From Anaeramoeba flamelloides (lineage: Eukaryota; Metamonada; Anaeramoebidae): a DNA stretch of 64,000 nucleotides. Under the pieces are notes generated by a model. The model had not been told where the DNA came from and made no database searches. It was given only the letters and a program-made list of their open reading frames with translations. The DNA lies in contig JANTQA010000023.1 in the NCBI GenBank assembly GCA_027625915.1, positions 22,878,001 through 22,942,000 of the forward strand, read 5' to 3'. Position numbers and translations under genes: made by a program. Shown piece by piece: positions 57,365 to 64,000 of this stretch. Position 1 is the stretch's first letter. Each line of letters starts with the position of its first letter.

Positions 57365-57413
57365 TTCATGACATCAAAAAAATCGTCATACCTGTGATAT
57401 ATATATAAAAATA

Positions 57414-57954
57414 TATAAACTAAAATTCAAAATTTTCCAGACAGCTAAAATATTCCAAAGAATCACAATAATACAATTTCATTCAAATTGTAAATAATTT
57501 TGATTTTTGTAAAATATGGAAATCTTTTTTTCATCTTTTCGTTTTTTGTTTTCATTTCATTTTTTGAATTACGTAACTTGTTTGGTTCGATCAAAATTTT
57601 TATGAACAAATTGATATTACGTTAAAGTTGAGTTGTTTCAAATAGAAGAACTCAACTAAAATTAATTGGTAGTATCTAACCATTTGATCGATCAATAATC
57701 CTAATAGAATTTAAACAAATTAACCAATGTATTTTTTTGTTTTGCTCTCTCCAAAATTTTTAAAACACCCTTGATTTATTTTTATTGATAATTATTTATT
57801 TTTTGTTTTGTGAAAATTGTAATTTATTAAAAATTGTTAACATTTCAATTTGTGAATGGTTCTAATTTGGTATTTCTTCTTGAATTGATTAAATAAGTTT
57901 TTTTTTTCACAAATCGAATTTTGGTGTGTTAAAAATTTTGAATTGGAGTTTATA
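57414..57954 (+). repeat. TIR repeat family A, full-length copy
   Basis: 541 bp. Starts TATAAACTAAAATTCAAAAT and ends with the inverse (TTTTGAATTGGAGTTTATA). TATATA lies outside both ends. The best-preserved copy in the window, collinear with 9806-10346. Confidence 0.75.
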
Positions 57955-58044
57955 TATCAATATAAACTATTTTTCATATATTTTTACTCGCTTTATAATG
58001 TTAATGGGGGTTGTTTTGAGAGTTTATTCCTGATTCTTTTTACA

Positions 58045-58500
58045 AAAAATATTTTCAAATTTTTGGATCAGAATCATTTTTTCTAATTTTAAAAATTTTT
58101 CTTTTTTTTTTTTAAATTTTTGTTTTTCTTTTGTTTTTTTTTTTTTTTTTTTTTTAAAAAGATCCTGTGGAAAAAAAAAAAGATCTTCGAAAAGACAAAT
58201 AATCACTAAGAAAATTGAGACTATGTATTGTCTTTGAAAATGGATTTAATTATTCATAAAAAATCTTGTTGTTCAACTTTTTTTAAGTGAAAGTTAAATA
58301 ATTAAAAATCAGTAATGCTCATTCCAAAAATTGTGACTCACTTTTTTTTAGTTTTTGGTTTTATTTTTTTTTAATTTTTAATATATCGGATTTTTATAGA
58401 TTTAGAATAATTTAAAAGTGAATTAAAAATTATATTTAGTTATTAATTGTTTTTGAATACTAAAGGATAATTTTTTTTTTCAATTTATTATTTTAGATAA
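58045..58500 (+). repeat. Dispersed repeat family D, copy 1
   Basis: Collinear with 60955-61440: AATCATTTTTTCTAATTTT, TTTTTGTTTTTCTTTTGTTT, GACAAATAATCACTAA, TTCCAAAAATTGTGACTC, CAATTTATTATTTT. Non-coding. Confidence 0.6.
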
Positions 58501-59316
58501 GTCACAATTTTTGAAAAAGAGTTTATATTAACATTGGATATATTGACCAATAGAATATTGATATATGAAAAAACAGTTAAAAAACATTAACATTTAAACA
58601 AAGTTAATAACACAATCCGGTTTAATATTCTCTTGTGACCTGCTATTTTGCAATTAAAAAAATTATTATAATTTTTTTTACTTAAAGTACTTTGAATAAG
58701 AAAAACCAACAATATAGAGTGTAACCAATCAAAAAGGATATCTAAAATTGAAAAAAAAATGTCAAATTGATTTTAATTGTAAGATTGGCAATGAAATGGA
58801 AATTTTTTTCAATTATTTTATTTTTATTTTTCACTCATCAATGAATATATATATATTTATATATATATATTAAACTGAACTTCCTCAAACTGATTATTAG
58901 CTTTTTAAAAAAATATGTATGGCAAATTTCAAATAAATGGTTAAAGCATTGCAACAAAAAATCAAAAAATTCACTATCATACAGAATGTTTACAATACAA
59001 TTCATATTAAGAAAATTGATGAAGATTAATATTTAAATTTTTGACATGTGTTATTTTGAATTATATTTTGCTTTCAGTGATCAATATAATTTTAGGGCTT
59101 GGTATTTCTTTTAAAATGAAAAAAAAAAAAAAATAAAAAATATCTGAAAATGAGAAAATTTACTCCTATTTGACAATTTTTTCGTGATTGGAATGTATAA
59201 AAAGTTATTTTTTGCTCATATTCTAAATTGGTAACAAAAGTCAAAAGTCTGAATTTGGGGTATCAACTCCCTTAAGGCTTATAATCCCTGAAATTTAAAA
59301 ATTATCATATTATGTA

Positions 59317-60350
59317 GTGTGTGGGGGGATTTGTTAATTTGGTTCTTATCAGATCGATTTTGGACTTAGCTTGAATTAATAGTAGTTCAAAAAGGCAATT
59401 TTTGGAAATTTATTTTATTTATTTTTTTTTTCCCAAAATATGAATTGAAGAGTGTATGAGATTAATAAATGGGATTAAATGTCATAGAAAATGTGGTTTG
59501 GGTGTTTTGATTGATCTAAACCCCAATTAAAATATTTTAACATAGCAAAATTCACTTTTTGATAAAAAATCTTATTTAAGTAATTCTAGAAGAAATACCA
59601 AATTCGAACCATTTAATAATTGAAATGTTAACACTTGTTTATTAATTATAATACTCACAAAAAAATAAATAAATAATTATCAATACGAATAAATTATAGG
59701 TATGTTAAAATTTTGGAGATGGGCAAAATAAAAAAAATTCTTGCTAAATTTGTAAAAAATTCTATTAGGAATATTGATTGAGCAAATAGTTAGATACTAT
59801 CAACTTATTTTAGTTGAGTTCTTTTATTTGTAAAAACTCATCTTTAACCAAATATTGATTGTTGAAAACAATATTTCGATCTCCTGTAAACAAGTTACTT
59901 AATTCAAAAAATGAAATGAATAAAAAAAACCAAAAGATGAAAAAATGATTTTCATATTTTTCAAAAATCTTAATTTTTCAAATTTGGATGAAATTGAATT
60001 ATTGTGATATTGTGGAATTTATAACTGTGTGAAAATTTTTAAATTTTTGTTTCTTTAATTCACTTTGTTTCTTTTTTTTTTTTGGAGCTTTTAAAAAATA
60101 ATGTGTTTTTTTTTAGTTAATAGAATTTAACAGAAATGAAAATAAAGATCATCAATTTATTACCAAAAAATAAAATTTTAATATTCAAATCACTAAAGAT
60201 AAATATTTTCATCTTATACTCTTCAATTGGGATTTTGGGGAAAAAAAATAAAATAAATTGTCAAAAATTTTCTTTTTGAACTACTATTAATACTAATAGA
60301 AAGTCCAAGATTGATCAGATAAGAACCAAATTAACAAGTTTTCACACAGA
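59317..60350. mobile_element. Foldback element with a nested family A copy
   Basis: Arms of about 130-150 bp at 59331-59460 and 60211-60337 are inverted copies (TTGTTAATTTGGTTCTTATC, AATAGTAGTTCAAAAAG, AATTGAAGAGT). Between them lies a full minus-strand family A copy (59517-60052). Subtracting it leaves an element of about 500 bp. Confidence 0.65.
59517..60052 (-). repeat. TIR repeat family A, minus-strand copy
   Basis: 536 bp, collinear with the interrupted copy at 19472-20451 and, reversed, with 57414-57954. Confidence 0.7.
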
Positions 60351-60954
60351 CAACACAGATTTTTTTTTAAAATTTTGGGGGGTGTAAAACCTTAAATAAC
60401 GGAAAAATATAATTTAAGGGAAATCTAAAAGTAAAAAAAAAAAATCTGGTAAATTGAATTGTGACTTCAAAAAATTTTTTAATGTAGATTGAAATCAAAA
60501 AATGGAGTAAAACCTGATTATTACACGTCCAAACTTGAATATAATAATATTTTCAGAAAAGGGGTTATTTTTTGTAATATAAATCAATTTATCTCTTTTT
60601 AAAAAAAGTTAGAAATCCAACATATTTCTGATTTATTCAAAAAATAAATTTTCTTTGAAAGTAGAAAAAATCTTATTGTCTGATAAAAAATTGTTTTGGA
60701 AAAACCACTCAGTTTGGAAAGAAACAAGATAACAAAATGAAGTTATTTTTGAAAAAATACAATTAATATTTTAAAATTGAAAAAAATAAATTTTTTGATT
60801 CAAAGAACAGTTCAAATCAATTTATACTTTTTATTAAAATAAAAAAAGATGAAAAAAACAACAAATAAGTAATTTTTCAAAAAGTTTGACTTGCTTTAAA
60901 ATGTCCTTTGTGTGATTTTGAGAGTTATCTACAATATTTATATCAAAAAAATAC

Positions 60955-61440
60955 TTTTTAATTTTTTAGATATAATCATTTTTTCTAATTTTGTAAATTT
61001 TTGTTTTTCTTTTGTTTTTCATTTTTTATAATTATTTTCCTTTATTTTTTTTTTTTTTTTTTTTATTCTTTATTTTTTTTTCATTTTCTGTTTTTTTATT
61101 CCTAAAGTTCAAGAAGAAAACAAAAATATTCTTTCAAAAAGAACAAATAATTACTAACAAAAAAGATTTTATATGATTTCTTGGAAAAAAATCAATTATT
61201 AACAAAATATCTTGGTTTTAAACTTTTTTTCAAGTCAAGTTCAAAAGTTAAAAATTACATAAGGTCTATTTCAAAAATTGTGACTCTCTTTTTTTGAGTT
61301 TTTAATTTTATTGTTTTTAATATTTGAAATATAGGATTTTTTTCTGTTTAGAATAAAATAAAAAATGCAGTACTAATAAAAGTTAGTTGTTGGTAGTTCT
61401 TGAATATTAAAGGGTGTGTCTTTTTTTTTCAATTTATTAT
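60955..61440 (+). repeat. Dispersed repeat family D, copy 2
   Basis: Direct copy of 58045-58500, more diverged in its poly-T middle. Confidence 0.6.
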
Positions 61441-61664
61441 TTTGATTTGGACACATTTTTTGAAATGGGGTTTATTAAATTAAAAAAAATTACAAATGAA
61501 CTTGTTTAAAATATATGAAAATTCAACTTAAAGGCAAAAAGTAATACAGATTAATTTGATTATACAAAATAATAATCAATAGTTTAATCATAATTATTTC
61601 ATTTGATTAGTGATAACACAAAGATTCAAAAATTCTTTTTTCCCAAGTCTTTTGTATTTTTTTT

Positions 61665-62165
61665 TTTTCTAATTTTCTTAAAAACCAAAATTAAATTCAA
61701 TTAATAATTATAATAAAAAATAATAATAAATACGATTTATCAAATTACTTCTTTAATAATTAATATTTTGTTATTTTTTACTCTCCGTATTTGAAAAAAA
61801 AAAATATTACTTAATCTTTGAAATTTCAAGAATATTTCAAATTTTATTAAAAAACAAATAAATGATCAATTTTTTTTGATCTTCAAAGATTTGATCATTT
61901 GATTTAAATTTTCAGGTATTTTTAAAATATGATTGAAATTTGAATGTTTTTTATATCTAAAAACTATCAGAAATTACTAAAAATGGGATTTCCTCAAAAT
62001 AAAAATGTTTAACAAATTTTCTTTTTTCCTTCACGATTCTAAAATTCAAACTAACACGAAACAAGGATTTTTAACTGGGAATTTTAACAAGAAAAAATGA
62101 ACTCTATCAAAAATGATAATTCATTTCTCTAAAGTTGATAAAGGGATTTATTTAAAAATTCCAAT
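61665..62165 (+). repeat. Dispersed repeat family C, copy 2
   Basis: Direct copy of 31960-32480. It ends about 270 bp beyond the stop codon of the right-edge receptor gene. Confidence 0.6.
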
Positions 62166-62434
62166 TGAATCATTGAGAACGATGCTGCTCGATTACCGGT
62201 GGGTAAAGAACATTTACTAATCCCTTAACAAAAAGAAAATTTTCAAATAAAAGAATATCAAAATAAAATAATTTTCATCTTTATTACATTTGAATTATTT
62301 TTATTATTTTTACTTATTTAAAAAATATTTTTTGAAATACTATTTATTTTTTCTATTTAAAATAAAACAAACTACAAAAAACAAATTATTAATAAAATCT
62401 AGTTTAAAATTCTATATTAATTTAAATATTAATA

Positions 62435-63791
62435 TTAATCTGAATCAGAATCCGAATTTGATGTTTCAGAACTAGTCTTATTTTGTTCGCTGCTTTCTGA
62501 TTCTGAGGAAGTATTCGATTGTGTTTTCTTTTGTTCTTCATCTTCATTTTTATCTTGGTTTTTGACATATTTAATAATTCCATTTTCGTTTTTTGTATCT
62601 ATTCCGGATTCTTTCTTTGTATCATTACTTAATTGTTCCCCATTTTCATGATCATCTTCATCCTCTCCCAAAGGATTTAATTCAAGTTCCCTTTCTCCTC
62701 CAATTTCAATATTAATTTGGTCAATATCGATCATCATTTCATAATATTGTTTGGAGGATAGAAAATTAGGGTAGCTTCCAGAAAACATTAAAAAAAAGAT
62801 TTTCTGTTTTGCTTCTTCAAAGCATGTAGAGTTTGTAGGGTCTTTTTCTGTTAATTCAAGTGTGTTGTTTCGGGTTGAATGGTCCAAATTGACTTCGAGT
62901 CTGGCATCAACTTTGATAAAATTGTTAATTATTTGTTGGCAATATTTTTTTTTTTTTGTTTTTTTATTTGGATTGATTTTTTCAAAACTTGTGACTGCTT
63001 GATAAAATAATAGATTTTCAATTGAATAATCCAATTGTAAAAATTTAAAAAAATATTTTGATTTGTTTTTATCATTTAGAACATGTGTGAATTTTTCAAC
63101 GGTATCCTCATTATCTTCATTATCAGAATTGTTATTTTTTTTTTTTGTATTTTTGGCTAAGCTATGTTGTTTTCTTGATAGCCATAGAGGATAACCCAAA
63201 ACTATCCAATATTGTACAATGAGTATAAATCCAAAGGGCCATTGCCACATTATTTTTTTATTAATTTGAGTTTTTAAAGTCATTATAACCGTTGTCAAAA
63301 GGCAAGTTATAAAAATCATATATAATTGATTACGAATTTTGAAATTGTCTTTGATTTTCCAGATTTTAACTAAATAATATGAAAATAAAAAAATATGCAA
63401 TAATGAAATACTTGCGATAAAAGGAACAAAATAATTTCCATAATCGCACGAATTATCTGGCATTTTTTCAACTTTGTCTACCAATTGAATAAATGTTATG
63501 AATATAAGCATCAATAAAAAATGTAACAAAATTGCCAAAAACATATATTTGCCAGAGATATGGATTCGTTTTTGATAAAATTTCCTTTCAACTTTTTGAA
63601 ATTTTTTATTAATCCCTTCTTCATCATCATCTTCTATAATCCCTTCCCAAAAATGTGATTCAGCTGTGGAATTTATAATACTGCTTTCCTGTTCTTCATT
63701 AAGCCTTGATGTTTTTTTTTCTTTGCTTGTACTAGTCGTTTCCTCGGTGTTCACACTTTTGATAAACCTTTTGATAGATTGTAATTTTTCT
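62435..63791 (-). CDS. 7TM-RGS receptor paralogue, last exon; 5' exons off the right edge
   Basis: This exon matches exon 3 of the receptor at 46795-51124 from its first codon (EKLQSIKRFIKSVNTEETTS) to the acidic DSDSDSD end, including acceptor AATAG at 63792-63793. It encodes TM4-TM7 and an RGS domain (EKFTHVLNDKNKSKYFFKFL, SIENLLFYQAV, YPNFLSSKQYYEM). Exons with TM1-TM3 should lie beyond 64000. The loop after TM3, the KIWKIKDNFKIRNQLYMIFIT segment and the RGS are nearly identical to the other copy. TM4, TM5 and the segment between them differ strongly (LVDKVEKMPDNSCDYGNYFV against NIENKTKRRPDGICEYGQLF). The two genes are in opposite, tail-to-tail orientation. Confidence 0.9.
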
Positions 63792-64000
63792 CTATTTTTT
63801 ATTATTATTTTATTTTTTTTTTTGATTTTTTAAATTTTATATTTTATGAGATTAGTTTTGAGATATTTTTTTATTTTTGTCTTTTGGTTTAGTTTTGTAA
63901 TTAAAAATTTTATTTATTTTTTTAAAATAGGGGGGGTGTTCAAATATCCCCAATAGAAAATTATTATCATTGAAATATTATTACAGTTCTGACTATACCT

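Larger units (their letters stand above)
55411..57396. mobile_element. Candidate 2-kb element inserted in (TA)n
   Basis: The ends CACAGGTATTACATTTTTT (left) and CACAGGTATGACGATTTTTT (right, reversed) match, and both are flanked on the outside by TATATATAT. The interior is AT-rich without ORFs, except for a small GC-rich patch at 57330-57370 near the right end. Short inverted ends and TA-tract flanks are suggestive only. Confidence 0.45.
51125..62434. other. 11.3-kb gene-less region between two convergent receptor genes
   Basis: No credible gene, tRNA or rRNA is seen. Contents: long A run 51810-51838, mariner-like MITE 54129-54326, a TA-flanked candidate element 55411-57396, family A 57414-57954, family D 58045-58500, a foldback element with a nested family A (59317-60350), family D 60955-61440, family C 61665-62165. 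The rest is AT-rich sequence with homopolymer runs. Confidence 0.6.

Noticed and set aside
57090-57397. Two overlapping ORFs rich in Tyr/Ile
   Set aside because: They are translations of a TA microsatellite.
51125-62434. Search for reverse transcriptase, integrase, capsid or envelope remnants
   Set aside because: No such protein motifs are visible in any frame; all mobile elements recognised here are non-coding TIR types.
1-64000. tRNA and rRNA genes
   Set aside because: No GGTTCRANYCC-type box with a matching A box, and no rRNA-like GC-rich block, was found by eye.

Overview
This is eukaryotic nuclear DNA from a very AT-rich protist. By eye it is about three quarters or more A+T, uses the standard stop codons, and has GT-AG introns with donors mostly GTAAR and sometimes GTTTG. 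No rRNA, tRNA, plasmid or prokaryotic operon feature is visible. The gene set includes 7TM receptors fused to RGS domains, a vWA-like alpha-kinase, an EML-type WD40 protein, a SUN protein, a P5A ATPase, a mitotic cyclin and an importin alpha. Together with lysine/asparagine-rich low-complexity proteins, this best fits a free-living amoeboid or flagellate protist; Anaeramoeba is my guess, from general knowledge and not from a search.

Layout from left to right: a C2-HELP-WD40 fusion gene on the minus strand runs off the left edge (318-4553). A SUN-domain gene on the plus strand diverges from it (5647-7557). A P5A ATPase on the minus strand is split by a 4.46-kb intron (10751-18852). Next come a B-type cyclin (minus, 20985-22638), an importin alpha with a 3.1-kb intron (minus, 25846-30612), a decayed membrane-protein tail (31284-31842) and a vWA-like alpha-kinase (minus, 32966-35728). 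About 11 kb without genes follows, then a 7TM-RGS receptor (plus, 46795-51124), 11.3 kb without genes, and the last exon of a close 7TM-RGS paralogue on the opposite strand (62435-63791), which continues off the right edge.

I worked out exon structures by hand from reading-frame phase, GT-AG signals and protein-family continuity. Several genes that look like separate ORFs join into one. The C2 exons join the WD40 exons; two blocks 4.5 kb apart form one P5A ATPase of about 1212 residues; three blocks form an importin alpha of about 497 residues; two TM exons join the 7TM-RGS body. Short introns (74-300 bp) coexist with a few of 1.5-4.5 kb, and three of the four long ones clearly carry dispersed repeats.

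The non-coding half of the window is a repeat graveyard. A 540-bp TIR family has four full-length copies and one truncated copy. There is a PIF/Harbinger-like MITE family with TWA target duplications, one copy nested inside the 540-bp repeat so that its removal restores the expected length. There is also a perfect-TIR mariner-like MITE, several foldback elements and two tandem arrays. The genes do not form one pathway. They are housekeeping and signalling genes: nuclear envelope, ER P-type ATPase, cell cycle, nuclear import, G-protein signalling and microtubule or membrane binding.
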